Assembly: GCF_030705605.1 (NCBI RefSeq)
Contig: NZ_JAPCKK010000001.1
Location: 62,001 to 126,000 of the forward strand
Length of the DNA: 64,000 bases
Reading direction: 5' to 3'
DNA from: Paenibacillus zeirhizosphaerae
GTDB taxonomy: Bacteria > Bacillota > Bacilli > Paenibacillales > Paenibacillaceae
The position numbers and the translations under genes were made by a program. Positions 27,061 to 36,317 of this stretch are shown piece by piece (within the stretch, counting starts at the first letter, position 1; every line of letters starts with the position of its first letter). The notes beneath the pieces were generated by a model that did not search any database, was not told the origin of the DNA, and was given only the letters and a program-made list of their open reading frames with translations.

Positions 27061-28202
27061 GAGCGGTCCACTTCGGAGCAGGGAACATCGGACGTGGATT
27101 TATCGGATTGCTGCTGTCGCGCGCCGGATATGAAGTGATTTTCTCTGATGTTAACGATACACTTGTGTCCGAGCTGCGCAGCCGCAAGCAGTACACTGTG
27201 GAATTGGCCAATGATGCCAAGGATACCGAAATCGTAACCAATGTAACCGCCATTGACGGAAAAAATGTGGATGAGGTGGCCAGTGCGGTAGCGACTGCGG
27301 ATTTGGTGACCACTGCGGTTGGTGTCAATATTCTCAAGCATATCGCACCGGGAATTGCCAAAGGCATTACGCAGCGCATTGCCGATGGAGCGTCCCCGCT
27401 TCATGTGATCGCCTGCGAAAATGCAATCGGCGGCAGCGCACAACTGAAGGAGCATGTGTTTGCGCTGCTGGAAGAAGATGTCCGTGCAAAAGCGGAGACT
27501 TCCATCTACTTCCCGAACGCGGCTGTAGACCGGATTGTTCCGATACAGCACCATGAAGATCCGCTGCATGTGCAGGTGGAACCATTCTATGAGTGGGTGG
27601 TTGACCGTTCTCAAATGGCTCCGGATCATGCGGAAATCGAAGGTGTGCTGTACGTCGACAACTTGGAGCCATATATTGAGCGAAAGCTGTTCACTGTGAA
27701 CACAGGACACTGTGTTGCAGCTTACCTTGGTTATGTGGCAGGCTTCGAAACGATACAGAGTGCCATTGCCGACGAGAAGGTAGTTGCATCTGTGCGTGGA
27801 GCGCTGGAAGAAACAGGCGCTGTCCTCGTTAAACGCTTCGGTTTTGATCAGGCGGAGCATGATAAATATATTAACAAAATTTTGGGCCGGTTCATCAACC
27901 CGAACCTGACCGATGAAGTGAGCCGTGTGGGCCGCTCGCCGCTGCGGAAGCTGTCCCCGAATGACCGTCTCGTTCGGCCAGCTCTGCAGGCTTATGAATA
28001 TGGCATTAATCCGGATCATTTGGCTCTCGGCATGGCGGCTGCCTGCAAGTTCAATGTGACTGAAGATCCAGAAGTTGTGGAATTGCAGGAAGCCATCCAC
28101 AACGAGGGCTTAGCAGCTGCAATTACACGTTATACTTCAATCCCGCAGGATCATCCTGTGCATCGTCAAATTTTGGAGCAATACGAGACATTAAACGCAT
28201 AA
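27057..28202 (+). CDS. mtlD: Mannitol-1-phosphate 5-dehydrogenase
   Basis: A 381-residue NAD-dependent polyol dehydrogenase that oxidises mannitol 1-phosphate to fructose 6-phosphate. Rossmann motif 'HFGAGNIGRGFIG' at residues 4-16; 'ACENAIGGSA', 'FPNAAVDRIVP' and the catalytic Lys region 'ERKLFTVNTGHC' are present. Last gene of the operon, followed by a strong terminator. Confidence 0.96.
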   Translation: MRAVHFGAGNIGRGFIGLLLSRAGYEVIFSDVNDTLVSELRSRKQYTVELANDAKDTEIVTNVTAIDGKNVDEVASAVATADLVTTAVGVNILKHIAPGIAKGITQRIADGASPLHVIACENAIGGSAQLKEHVFALLEEDVRAKAETSIYFPNAAVDRIVPIQHHEDPLHVQVEPFYEWVVDRSQMAPDHAEIEGVLYVDNLEPYIERKLFTVNTGHCVAAYLGYVAGFETIQSAIADEKVVASVRGALEETGAVLVKRFGFDQAEHDKYINKILGRFINPNLTDEVSRVGRSPLRKLSPNDRLVRPALQAYEYGINPDHLALGMAAACKFNVTEDPEVVELQEAIHNEGLAAAITRYTSIPQDHPVHRQILEQYETLNA

Positions 28203-28217
28203 TATGACTTACTGAAC

Positions 28218-28263
28218 AAAAAGCATTTGGGCCCCTCATGTGGGGGCCTGAATGCTTTTTTAT
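28218..28263 (+). terminator. Intrinsic terminator of the mannitol operon
   Basis: AAAAAGCATT-T-GGGCCCC pairs with GGGGGCC-TG-AATGCTTTTT around TCATGT. The poly-A/poly-T flanks would also stop transcription from the other side. The rest of the gap to 28558 shows no gene or clear signal. Confidence 0.88.
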
Positions 28264-28558
28264 TACATATAAGCCTGATAAGCCTGAAAATCGGTATTCT
28301 AAGCCCATTTATGTCGAGCAACCCGCAATATGACATAGGATAGAGGAGAACATCATCCACAAGCTGGAATCAGGCAAGCTAGTATAGCAGGAAAGAAGTC
28401 CGATAGATAAGCTGCCGGAGTGAAGGTATACGAAAGAAGCTCATGAAGCATAAATGGTAGTATGGTCCATGGACAGAAGCGGCTTATCAGGTTATTATGT
28501 GATTTTTAAAGCGGCTTTTACCCTTATGCTTTAGATTGAAAATATGGTGGTGATGCAA

Positions 28559-30949
28559 ATGAGAAACGAAGCATCTCTGATTCCGGTATACAGCGGCCGG
28601 GATCTTGGTTTGACTTATACGAAGGATGATTGTCTTTTTAACATATGGGCTCCCACAGCGGAGCGTGTCGTTCTTGCTTTATACGAAGATGCAGGTCAAT
28701 ATAATGAACACGGAAATGTGACAGATCATGGCGGAGGCCGCGAATTTCCAATGACCCGGAATGAATATGGTGTATGGTCGGTGCGGCTGCAAGGGGATTG
28801 GAAAGGCTATTTTTATATGTATCAGGTTACTGTGGCGGACAGAGAGCCGCATTATGTCGCAGATCCGTACAGCATTGCTGTTTCGGCGAATGGACAGCGT
28901 TCCGCCATTGTCGATTTGGATGATACGAACCCCAGCGGTTGGGAAAATGACGTCCGCCCACGGCATGGCGATCCGGTGGACGCCGTCATTTATGAGCTGC
29001 ATGTGCGGGATTTTTCGTCCGATCCGGCTGCTCCTTTTGCATACGGGCGCGGAGGCTTTCGGGCCTTCCTGCAAAGTGGACTGAAGGATGCGCAGGGCAA
29101 CAGCATCGGTATCGATCATCTGCAGGAGCTGGGTATTACACATGTGCATTTACTGCCTGTCTCGGATTACAAGACGGTGAATGAGCTGGCGGTGGCCACC
29201 GGGGATCGTTCAGGCTATAACTGGGGCTATGATCCCCAGCATTACAATGTGCCTGAAGGCTCCTATGCCAGCGACCTTGCCGATCCGGCTGTGCGAATCC
29301 GCGAGTTCAAGCAGGTTGTGCAGACATTTCATGCCGCAGGCATCGGTGTCATTATGGATGTGGTGTACAATCATACCTTTACTGTGGATGACGGGCCGTT
29401 TGAGCCGATTGTTCCCGGCTATTTTTACCGTACCGATGAGCATGGAAGACTTTCCAACGGTTCGGGAGTAGGTAATGAGCTTGCGACAGAGCGGCCGATG
29501 GTCCGCAAGTATATCAAAGATTCGCTGCGATTCTGGGCCAAGGAGTATCATGTGGACGGCTTCCGTTTTGATCTGCTTGGCCTGATCGATACACCTACGG
29601 TGGAAGAACTTACGAAAGAGCTGCGCAGTGAAGTGTACCCCGGCATGATGATTTATGGGGAACCGTGGACTGGCGGAGATTCACCGCTTCAGCACAAAAC
29701 GCTTAAAGGATCGCAGCGTGGCAAAGGATTTGCCGTATTCAACGACAATTATCGCACGGCGATCAAAGGGGACAGCGACGGCTACGGTACAGGATTTTCC
29801 AGCGGTGCCTGGGGCAAGGAAGATGATGTGGTGCAGGGAATCCGTGGGGCGATATATGATTTTACTGAAATTCCTTCGGAAACGATCAACTATGTTACTG
29901 CTCATGATAATTTGAATTTATGGGATAAAATGATTACGATCCGCCATCTGCGTCATGCCTGCTCTTTCCCGGATTGGAATCAGGGGGTGCCCGTGGACGG
30001 GCGGAGTGCCGCGGAAGCGGTTAAAGCCGCAGATCCTTACCATGGAATTTCTGAAGAGCATCTGCTGAAAGAAGAGTCGGTGCGCCGCTCGCTGCTTGCC
30101 AACGGTATGGTTCTGACCTCACAGGGCGTTCCGTTTATCCATGCCGGCGAAGAAATGCTTCGTTCCAAGTACGGGGATCATAACAGCTACCGCAGCGGCG
30201 ACGAGGTCAATGCCATTCGTTGGGCGAATAAAGCCCGTTTTCTGCCTGTTTTCAAATACTATCAGGGATTGATTGCGTTGCGGCGAAGTCACCCGGCTTT
30301 TCGCATGACGACCCGGGGGCAGATCGAACGGCATCTGGAAGTATTGCGTGCCTCCGATCATGTGGTCGCTTTTCGGCTGCACGGGCATGCCAATGGGGAT
30401 AGCTGGAGAAATATTGTGGTCATTTATAACGGCTCTGAGCGGGAAGAAACTATGTTTCTGCCTGCCGATTCAGAGCGGTGGCATATTGTTGTTAATGATT
30501 GCCTGGCAGGTACGGAGACACTCTCGATTGCAGAAGGGGACAGGGTGACGATCCCGCGCTGGTCGATGATGGTGCTGCATGATGATCCACTATCAGACCA
30601 GGATGGGGCTACAGACAGTGAAATGCTCAGAGAGGAAGAGCAGACTGAATATTTCCGTATGGTCGAGATGTGCTACGAGCGTCCAGACAGACGATATGAG
30701 GGGTGGAACGTCTGGGTATGGGGGACTGGTATGCAGGATGGACATGTTCCGCTTATTTTGACCGACGACGGACGGGCCATAGCCCGTATTCAAGTAGCGC
30801 CTCGTGTGCGGAAGATTGGCTATATTTTCAGGCTGAACCAATGGGAGGACAAGGATATCGATCTGGACCGCTACCTGGAGCTTGGTGACGGGAACGAGAC
30901 TGTCCGGGTTATCATTCGCAGCGGGACGGTGGCGATACAAGCGGTATAA
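28559..30949 (+). CDS. Type I pullulanase with C-terminal PUD/CBM41-like domain
   Basis: Debranching enzyme that hydrolyses alpha-1,6 bonds in pullulan or limit dextrins. There is no signal peptide, so it acts inside the cell like Bacillus AmyX. An N-terminal CBM48-like module (about 10-110) is followed by a GH13 barrel with 'DVVYNHT', 'GFRFDLLGLID' (nucleophile Asp), 'YGEPW' (acid Glu) and 'YVTAHDN'. After the barrel, residues near 690-795 ('YERPDRRYEGWNVWVWGTG') resemble the pullulanase-associated starch-binding domain, normally N-terminal. I chose ATG 28559, 6 bases after GGTGGTG; ATGs at 28544 and 28553 are possible. About 796 residues. Confidence 0.92.
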   Translation: MRNEASLIPVYSGRDLGLTYTKDDCLFNIWAPTAERVVLALYEDAGQYNEHGNVTDHGGGREFPMTRNEYGVWSVRLQGDWKGYFYMYQVTVADREPHYVADPYSIAVSANGQRSAIVDLDDTNPSGWENDVRPRHGDPVDAVIYELHVRDFSSDPAAPFAYGRGGFRAFLQSGLKDAQGNSIGIDHLQELGITHVHLLPVSDYKTVNELAVATGDRSGYNWGYDPQHYNVPEGSYASDLADPAVRIREFKQVVQTFHAAGIGVIMDVVYNHTFTVDDGPFEPIVPGYFYRTDEHGRLSNGSGVGNELATERPMVRKYIKDSLRFWAKEYHVDGFRFDLLGLIDTPTVEELTKELRSEVYPGMMIYGEPWTGGDSPLQHKTLKGSQRGKGFAVFNDNYRTAIKGDSDGYGTGFSSGAWGKEDDVVQGIRGAIYDFTEIPSETINYVTAHDNLNLWDKMITIRHLRHACSFPDWNQGVPVDGRSAAEAVKAADPYHGISEEHLLKEESVRRSLLANGMVLTSQGVPFIHAGEEMLRSKYGDHNSYRSGDEVNAIRWANKARFLPVFKYYQGLIALRRSHPAFRMTTRGQIERHLEVLRASDHVVAFRLHGHANGDSWRNIVVIYNGSEREETMFLPADSERWHIVVNDCLAGTETLSIAEGDRVTIPRWSMMVLHDDPLSDQDGATDSEMLREEEQTEYFRMVEMCYERPDRRYEGWNVWVWGTGMQDGHVPLILTDDGRAIARIQVAPRVRKIGYIFRLNQWEDKDIDLDRYLELGDGNETVRVIIRSGTVAIQAV

Positions 30950-31118
30950 AGTGAACTTCGAGATAGTTTCTTTGTTTTTATCTGGTATAGGTGTCAATGC
31001 CCTGTAAAATGGTTAAGGTATATTTATGGGCTCGTTATGCTTGCAGGCTTGCTGCTTCAGACAGTCCTATTGTAAGGCATTGCTGCTTGTGAAGAGAACC
31101 AGAAGGAGGTTATATACT

Positions 31119-31745
31119 ATGGCTAGCGGTAACAAAGGCAATCAACTGACAGCAGAGCCGAGAACAGAGACGAAAGGCTCGGCGCTGCGCAAGCTGAGAT
31201 TGAATGGCCGTATTCCAGCGGTCGTGTATGGCTCCGATATGGAGGGGACTCCGGTAAGTGTGGATGCCAAGGAATTTAAGAAATTGATCCGGACAGGACG
31301 TTCGGAGATGTTTGATCTTGTCTTGGAAGGCGGCCGCAAGGTGCCGGTGCTGATTAAAGATTATCAGGAGCGTGACGGCAAAGGGCTGCATGCTGATTTT
31401 TTGAAAATTTCCAAAAACAAGCCGATCCGTGTCCGCATAGCCATCGACTACCAAGGTACTGCGGAAGGCACCAAAACAGGCGGCATCCTGCAGGTGCAGG
31501 AAACAGAGCTTGAGGTCGAGGCGCTGCCGGATAATCTGCCATCCGTGATTGAGGCGGACATCTCAGCTATGGCAGTTGGTGACAAATTGACAGCGGGAGA
31601 TATCAAGCTGCCTGACAAAGTACATCTGATCTCCCCCGCAGAAGAGCTGCTCGCTTCCATCGTCATTCCACGTGCGGTTGAAGCGGAGAATGAAGCGGCT
31701 GAGAATACGGCAGAGGAAGAAAGGGCGACAGAAGAGGGTTCGTAA
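31119..31745 (+). CDS. rplY: 50S ribosomal protein L25 / general stress protein Ctc
   Basis: A 208-residue long-form L25 (TL5/Ctc) that binds 5S rRNA. The N-terminal L25 fold contains 'GSALRKLRLNGRIPAVVYG'; the C-terminal TL5 beta domain contains 'LPDNLPSVIEADISAM' and 'LPDKVHLI'; an acidic Ala/Glu tail ends it. ATG 31119 has a strong AGAAGGAGGTTATATACT site; in-frame codons back to 31026 lack one. The gene stands alone before a strong terminator, not beside pth or spoVC as in Bacillus. Confidence 0.93.
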   Translation: MASGNKGNQLTAEPRTETKGSALRKLRLNGRIPAVVYGSDMEGTPVSVDAKEFKKLIRTGRSEMFDLVLEGGRKVPVLIKDYQERDGKGLHADFLKISKNKPIRVRIAIDYQGTAEGTKTGGILQVQETELEVEALPDNLPSVIEADISAMAVGDKLTAGDIKLPDKVHLISPAEELLASIVIPRAVEAENEAAENTAEEERATEEGS

Positions 31746-31811
31746 TATAGACTGATATCCCCAGGTATCTCCGAAGGTTGAATGCTCAGTGAGTGGGGGA
31801 GAAAAACAGTT

Positions 31812-31847
31812 AGAAGTATTCCCGAGCAAGGGAATACTTCTTTTTTG
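31812..31847 (+). terminator. Intrinsic terminator of rplY
   Basis: AGAAGTATTCCC pairs perfectly with GGGAATACTTCT around GAGCAA, followed by T. Confidence 0.92.
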
Positions 31848-31890
31848 TATCTTGTGAACGCAAAAACGACACTGAAGGAGAAATGGACTT

Positions 31891-31959
31891 ATGACACACA
31901 ACGCGACCTTTGCCGGCGGATGCTTCTGGTGTATGATGTGTTATGTTTCATTACGCTGA
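31891..31959 (+). pseudogene. msrA: Truncated msrA remnant (peptide methionine sulfoxide reductase A N-terminus)
   Basis: ATG 31891 follows GAAGGAGAAATGGACTT and encodes MTHNATFAGGCFWCMM, then leaves the family and stops at 31959 after 22 codons. 'ATFAGGCFWCM' is the N-terminal active-site motif of MsrA, including the catalytic Cys. Everything after the second Met is unlike MsrA, and the following DNA is clearly richer in A+T up to about 32050. The rest of msrA is not found downstream. A deletion or insertion thus cut the gene after roughly 15 codons, marking the left edge of the IclR-Roc-Opp cluster. Confidence 0.7.
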
Positions 31960-31999
31960 TTTACACTATAAGACAAAAATTAAGTTCATTATCAAAATG

Positions 32000-32040
32000 T
32001 TATTGACAATATACAGAATAAAAATTAACATCGTCAATAA
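32000..32040 (+). promoter_or_regulatory. Promoter of the IclR-type gene with flanking perfect inverted repeat
   Basis: TTGACA (32003-32008), 17 bp, TAACAT (32026-32031) is a near-consensus promoter. TTATTGAC (32000-32007) and GTCAATAA (32033-32040) are perfect inverted copies at its two ends, as expected for an autoregulated gene. The 408-bp gap between rplY and this gene holds only its terminator, the msrA remnant and this promoter. Confidence 0.55.
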
Positions 32041-32153
32041 GAAAGCCATTATCATCTTAGTGAAATGCCAACAATCTGACATGCACAGGAATGGCTGAGG
32101 CTCCATTATCGTAAGACAACATGAAAAGGCTGCTGAAAAAGAGGGGTTTGACT

Positions 32154-32906
32154 ATGATTCAGTCGTTCGACCGGGCGATGCAGGTCATCCAACTGCTGAC
32201 CTCTGATTCCAAAAGAAGCTACTGGCCGATTTCGGATATTTCCGACCGACTTGGCCTGCCGCTTAGCACTACCCATCGCTTGATCGCTACATTGATGAAG
32301 CATGAGTTGGTCAGCCAGGCTGCCGAAACGAAGCACTACACCATTGGCCCCCGTTGGATGGAAATCGGCCTGCGCCAGTTGGAGCAAATGGATTTGCGCT
32401 CCGCTGCACGGCCTGTGATGGAGAGGCTTGCGGAGGAAGTCAAGGAAAGCATCTATTTAAGCATTCCAAGCGGTCTGTATGCAATTCTGATTGAGCGCAT
32501 CGATAGCCCCTCAAGCTTAAAAGTCATTGATACGCTGGGGCAACGCATAGATATGCATATTGGAGCGCCGAACAAAACGATGCTTGCTTCCATGCCGTCT
32601 GCTGAGGCGGAGGAAATTCTGGCTGTTCTTATTTCCGATCCGGCTGAGCGCGGTAAATTGTTAAACAGGCTCCCTGAGATCAGGGAAGCTGGCTTCTGTG
32701 TCAGCTACAGTGAACGAACCGAAGGAACAGCCTCTGTCGCTGCTTCAATCATCGGTTTCGGACAGAAGGTGGTCGGTTCACTTAGCATCGGGGTCCCCAA
32801 AGGAGAAATACCCGAGGCCAGACTGGATTATCTCAGTAAAATGGTGATCAATTCGGCCAAGGAAATCTCGGCCAAGATGGGCGGTTTGAAGACCGCCATT
32901 TATTGA
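32154..32906 (+). CDS. IclR-family transcriptional regulator
   Basis: A 250-residue regulator with an N-terminal winged helix (about 1-65: 'ISDISDRLGLPLSTTHRLIATL') and a C-terminal ligand-binding domain ('IERIDSPSSLKVI', 'GAPNKTMLASMP', 'GFCVSYSERTEGTASVAASIIG'). IclR proteins usually control an adjacent catabolic operon, so regulation of the roc/opp genes is likely. ATG 32154 follows GAGGGGTTTGACT; an ATG at 32121 has no ribosome site. Confidence 0.88.
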   Translation: MIQSFDRAMQVIQLLTSDSKRSYWPISDISDRLGLPLSTTHRLIATLMKHELVSQAAETKHYTIGPRWMEIGLRQLEQMDLRSAARPVMERLAEEVKESIYLSIPSGLYAILIERIDSPSSLKVIDTLGQRIDMHIGAPNKTMLASMPSAEAEEILAVLISDPAERGKLLNRLPEIREAGFCVSYSERTEGTASVAASIIGFGQKVVGSLSIGVPKGEIPEARLDYLSKMVINSAKEISAKMGGLKTAIY

Positions 32907-32917
32907 TTCTTGTTTTT

Positions 32918-32960
32918 GGAAAGTGTTTCCGCATTGCGGAAAAATGCTGGATCACTTTCC
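32918..32960. repeat. Nested inverted repeat between the IclR gene and rocB
   Basis: GGAAAGTG (32918-32925) pairs with CACTTTCC (32953-32960), enclosing TTTCCGC-ATT-GCGGAAA (32926-32942). No T run follows. It could be an operator for the downstream operon, a weak terminator or an RNA structure. The rest of 32961-33189 shows nothing clear. Confidence 0.45.
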
Positions 32961-33189
32961 GATTGTACTGCTCTAACTGCAGCATCTCTTCTTATCCTCT
33001 AAGCATGATCACACTACAGTAGTAATCCTTACTACCAGACACTTATATCACTTATATCAACCCACCATAGAATGACTTATCCCACACCATGAGCATACGG
33101 AGAGTAATTAAATGCATTTTAGCAGGAACCGCTGTACCGGCTCCTTCAAGTGATCGGTATGTGGCGGTTAGCCGCAAGGAGTGGAGAAG

Positions 33190-34848
33190 ATGAAAAAATG
33201 GTCAACACCGGACCAACTCACCCGGCTGCTCGCTGACCTTATCCGTATTCCCAGCATTACCGGCAGCCCGTCCGAGAAAGAGTTTCCTCTTCTGCTTGCG
33301 CAGCGGATCAGAGAGCTTGATTATTTTCAGGCAAGCCCTGATTTGGTGCAAACCCATCACCTGGATGACGGGAATAGCGTATTGACCGCATTGGTCCGTT
33401 CGTCAAAGGCTACCGAGAGTACGGTTGTGCTGCTTAGCCATTTTGACGTGGTGGACGTGGAGGACTACGGTGAGCTCGACGGGCAGGCTTTTGAAATGAC
33501 AGCGCTGACGGAGCATTTTCGGGCCAATCCCGGGCTGCTTCCCGAGGATGCCAGGGAAGATTTGGTCAAGGGTGACTGGGTGTTTGGCCGGGGCGTCATG
33601 GATATGAAATGCGGGCTCGTCCTGCATTTGTCGCTACTGGAAAGGGCGTCTCTTGATGAGTTTGAAGGTAACATCCTCCTGCTGGCCGTTCCCGATGAAG
33701 AGGTTAATTCGAGCGGCATGAGGGCGGCGGTAAGCATACTGGCACACCTTGCGCAGTTGTATGGCTTGAACTATAAGCTGTTTTTGAATTCGGAACCGAT
33801 GCTTTTTCAGAATGCGCAAGATCCAAACCGGTATATATACACGGGGACGATCGGCAAGGTGCTCCCCGGTTTTCTGTGCTTTGGCAAGGAGACGCATGTC
33901 GGCGAGTCGATGGCAGGACTGAACGCTAATTACATGGCATCCCAAATTACTTGTGAAATTGAGCTGAATACCACTTTTTGCGAAAAGGTGGACAGTGAGG
34001 CGACATCACCGCCGACGAATTTGATTCAACGCGGACTGAAAAAGGAATATTCGGTTCAGACTCCGTTTCGTGCGGTGACGCTTTTTAACCTGCTTACGAT
34101 GAACAAGACCGCCGATGAAGTGAAGGAACCGCTGCTGACGGCTGCCAGACAGGCGGCCCGGCGAATGGAGGAAGCCTATGCGCAAAAGGCGGAGTACGCC
34201 TTGTCCCATGGCGGTATGGCCATGAAGGACTTGAAGATCCGAACACTGACGTATGATGAGCTGTATGATTATGCTTGCCGTACGAAAGGAACAGAACGGG
34301 TAGAGCAGCTTATGGATCGCCTCGTAGCTGACAGAGGAACGGCAGACGACCGCGATGTGGCAATCATGCTCACGGATGAGCTGGCGCTGTTGTGCAAAGA
34401 GCTGACGCCGATGATTGTTCTGTTCTTCGCCCCGCCTTATTACCCCGCCGTGTGCTCCAGCGGCAATCCGTTCGTCGAGAAGGTGGTTGAAGACTTACAG
34501 GCCTTCGCGGGTGCGGAATGTGATGTGGAACTGACAACAAGGCATTATATGCCGGGAATTACTGATCTGAGCTACACCAGCGCCGCGGATGTGGCATCCC
34601 TGCAATCCCTGGCCAGCAATATGCCGAATTGGGGGCGTGGCTACAGCATCCCAATTGAGGATTTAAAGCGTATCTCTGCGCCTGTGTTAAATGTGGGACC
34701 GGTTGGAAAAGACGCGCATAAATGGACTGAGCGTCTGGACCGCGCCTACGCCTTTGATAAGCTTGCGTTGATGCTTCCGGAAGCCGTTCATGCCGCATTC
34801 CGCAGATCCTTTGAGGCTGCTGGTGGGGCTTCGGCCTCGGCTATTTGA
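33190..34848 (+). CDS. M20-family peptidase, RocB-like
   Basis: A 552-residue zinc hydrolase of the M20 group, most like Bacillus RocB (arginine utilisation), whose exact substrate is unsettled. Metal-ligand motifs are 'LLSHFDVVD' (His, with the catalytic Asp), 'GRGVMDMKCG' (bridging Asp) and 'AVPDEEVNSSG' (catalytic and ligand Glu). At about 550 residues it has the RocB length, longer than simple aminoacylases. ATG 33190 follows AAGGAGTGGAGAAG; a GTG at 33181 is too close to the ribosome site. Its pairing with an ornithine aminotransferase supports a role in arginine or arginyl-peptide breakdown. Confidence 0.85.
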   Translation: MKKWSTPDQLTRLLADLIRIPSITGSPSEKEFPLLLAQRIRELDYFQASPDLVQTHHLDDGNSVLTALVRSSKATESTVVLLSHFDVVDVEDYGELDGQAFEMTALTEHFRANPGLLPEDAREDLVKGDWVFGRGVMDMKCGLVLHLSLLERASLDEFEGNILLLAVPDEEVNSSGMRAAVSILAHLAQLYGLNYKLFLNSEPMLFQNAQDPNRYIYTGTIGKVLPGFLCFGKETHVGESMAGLNANYMASQITCEIELNTTFCEKVDSEATSPPTNLIQRGLKKEYSVQTPFRAVTLFNLLTMNKTADEVKEPLLTAARQAARRMEEAYAQKAEYALSHGGMAMKDLKIRTLTYDELYDYACRTKGTERVEQLMDRLVADRGTADDRDVAIMLTDELALLCKELTPMIVLFFAPPYYPAVCSSGNPFVEKVVEDLQAFAGAECDVELTTRHYMPGITDLSYTSAADVASLQSLASNMPNWGRGYSIPIEDLKRISAPVLNVGPVGKDAHKWTERLDRAYAFDKLALMLPEAVHAAFRRSFEAAGGASASAI

Positions 34849-34948
34849 GATCCAAATGCCTACGGTATTATTTGTGCTGAAATCGATGTTTAAACGGTAA
34901 GACCAATAACTGAACGCTGCTAACACGGCTTTAGGAATGGGGTGCATG

Positions 34949-36142
34949 ATGTCTACAATGGAATCCATCATGGAGCAGACGGAGCGCCTGGGGGCGCATA
35001 ATTATCATCCGCTGCCAATCGTCATTGCCCAGGCGGAAGGGGTGTGGGTAACCGATCCGGCCGGGAAGCGGTACATGGATATGCTAAGCGGCTACTCTGC
35101 CCTGAACCAAGGGCATCGCCACCCGCGGATTATAGAAGCGCTGAAGAGGCAGGCGGACCGGGTTACGCTGACTTCGCGGGCCTTCTACAACGAACCGCTG
35201 GCGGAGCTGCTGGAGCTGCTGACCGGTCTGACCGGCAAGGAGATGATCCTGCCGATGAACACGGGGGCGGAAGCGGTCGAGACTGCCCTCAAAGCAGCCC
35301 GTCGCTGGGGATACCGGGTGAAGGGAATTCCCGACAATCAGGCGGAGATCATAGTGTGTCAAGGTAATTTCCACGGCAGGACGCTGACCGTTACCTCGTT
35401 CTCCTCGGAGTCTGCGTACCGCACGGAGTTCGGTCCGTTTACACCGGGCTTCCGCATCATTCCGTACGGTGATATCGATGCGTTGAAGCAAGCGATCAGC
35501 CCCAGCACGGCAGCCTTCCTGCTGGAACCGATCCAGGGGGAAGCGGGGATTGTGATTCCGCCGGAAGGTTATTTGCAGCAGGTTCGCAGTCTGTGCTCGG
35601 AGCACAATGTGCTGCTGATGGCGGATGAAATCCAGACAGGGTTCGGCCGGACAGGTCGGCGGTTTGCCTGTGACTGGGAGCAGGTTGTGCCCGACGTGTA
35701 CATTATGGGCAAGGCGTTGGGTGGCGGTGTGCTGCCGGTATCTGCGGTTGCCGCAGACCGCAGTATTCTTGGCCTGTTTGAGCCCGGCTCTCACGGCTCG
35801 ACCTTCGGCGGCAACCCGTTGGCAAGCGCGGTCGCCGTGGCTGCCCTCAAGGTGATTGAGGAAGAAGGGCTGGCAGAACGTTCGCTGCGTCTGGGAGCAC
35901 GACTGCTTGAACGATTACAGAGATTGGATCATCCCGACATTGTGCAGGTACGCGGTCGCGGGCTATTTATCGCTATCGAGGTGGGTGGTCTGGCGCGTCC
36001 ATACTGCGAACGACTGCAGCAAGAAGGGCTGCTCTGCAAAGAGACCCATGATCATGTGATCCGATTGGCCCCGCCGTTGACGATTTCCGAACTGGAGCTG
36101 GATTGGGCCATCGAGAGAATAGAGCGCGTGTGTCAAAATTAA
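34949..36142 (+). CDS. rocD: Ornithine aminotransferase (ornithine--oxo-acid transaminase)
   Basis: A class III PLP aminotransferase of about 397 residues that turns ornithine into glutamate semialdehyde. Features: '[18 protein letters not shown]', '[19 protein letters not shown]', 'EPIQGEAGI', '[12 protein letters not shown]' (cofactor Asp) and the PLP Lys in '[15 protein letters not shown]'. '[10 protein letters not shown]' is typical of RocD within the class. Starts at 34946 or 34949 follow GGGG; I prefer 34949 for spacing. No arginase gene lies in the window, so ornithine must come from elsewhere or from peptide hydrolysis. Confidence 0.88.
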   Translation: MSTMESIMEQTERLGAHNYHPLPIVIAQAEGVWVTDPAGKRYMDMLSGYSALNQGHRHPRIIEALKRQADRVTLTSRAFYNEPLAELLELLTGLTGKEMILPMNTGAEAVETALKAARRWGYRVKGIPDNQAEIIVCQGNFHGRTLTVTSFSSESAYRTEFGPFTPGFRIIPYGDIDALKQAISPSTAAFLLEPIQGEAGIVIPPEGYLQQVRSLCSEHNVLLMADEIQTGFGRTGRRFACDWEQVVPDVYIMGKALGGGVLPVSAVAADRSILGLFEPGSHGSTFGGNPLASAVAVAALKVIEEEGLAERSLRLGARLLERLQRLDHPDIVQVRGRGLFIAIEVGGLARPYCERLQQEGLLCKETHDHVIRLAPPLTISELELDWAIERIERVCQN

Positions 36143-36268
36143 AAAAACCTCGTTTCCATCAATCCTTCCCGTAAAACTGAAGTCATCGGGCGTGTATCCA
36201 AGGCCATTGATTTCATGGATTAATTGCTGTAGTTTACGCAGCTCAAGTTGATTTTCGAGAAATGGTAA
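36143..36268 (-). pseudogene. Possible gene remnant between rocD and oppB
   Basis: On the minus strand an uninterrupted 42-codon stretch reads like real protein: an amphipathic helix ('NQLELRKLQQLIHEINGLGY') followed by 'TPDDFSFTGRIDG'. It has no start codon with a ribosome site, is not recognised, and is boxed in by rocD and oppB on the other strand. It may be debris of a displaced gene, or chance. Confidence 0.25.
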
Positions 36269-36317
36269 TTGTGCGGACGTGCAAGCGCCAAAGTATTTGA
36301 CTGTGGAGGTGACGCGA

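Noticed and set aside
30960-31020. Sigma-B-type promoter (GTTTCT ... TGGTAT) before rplY/ctc
   Set aside because: The spacer is about 11 bp, too short for sigma-B, and the -35 box is a poor match.
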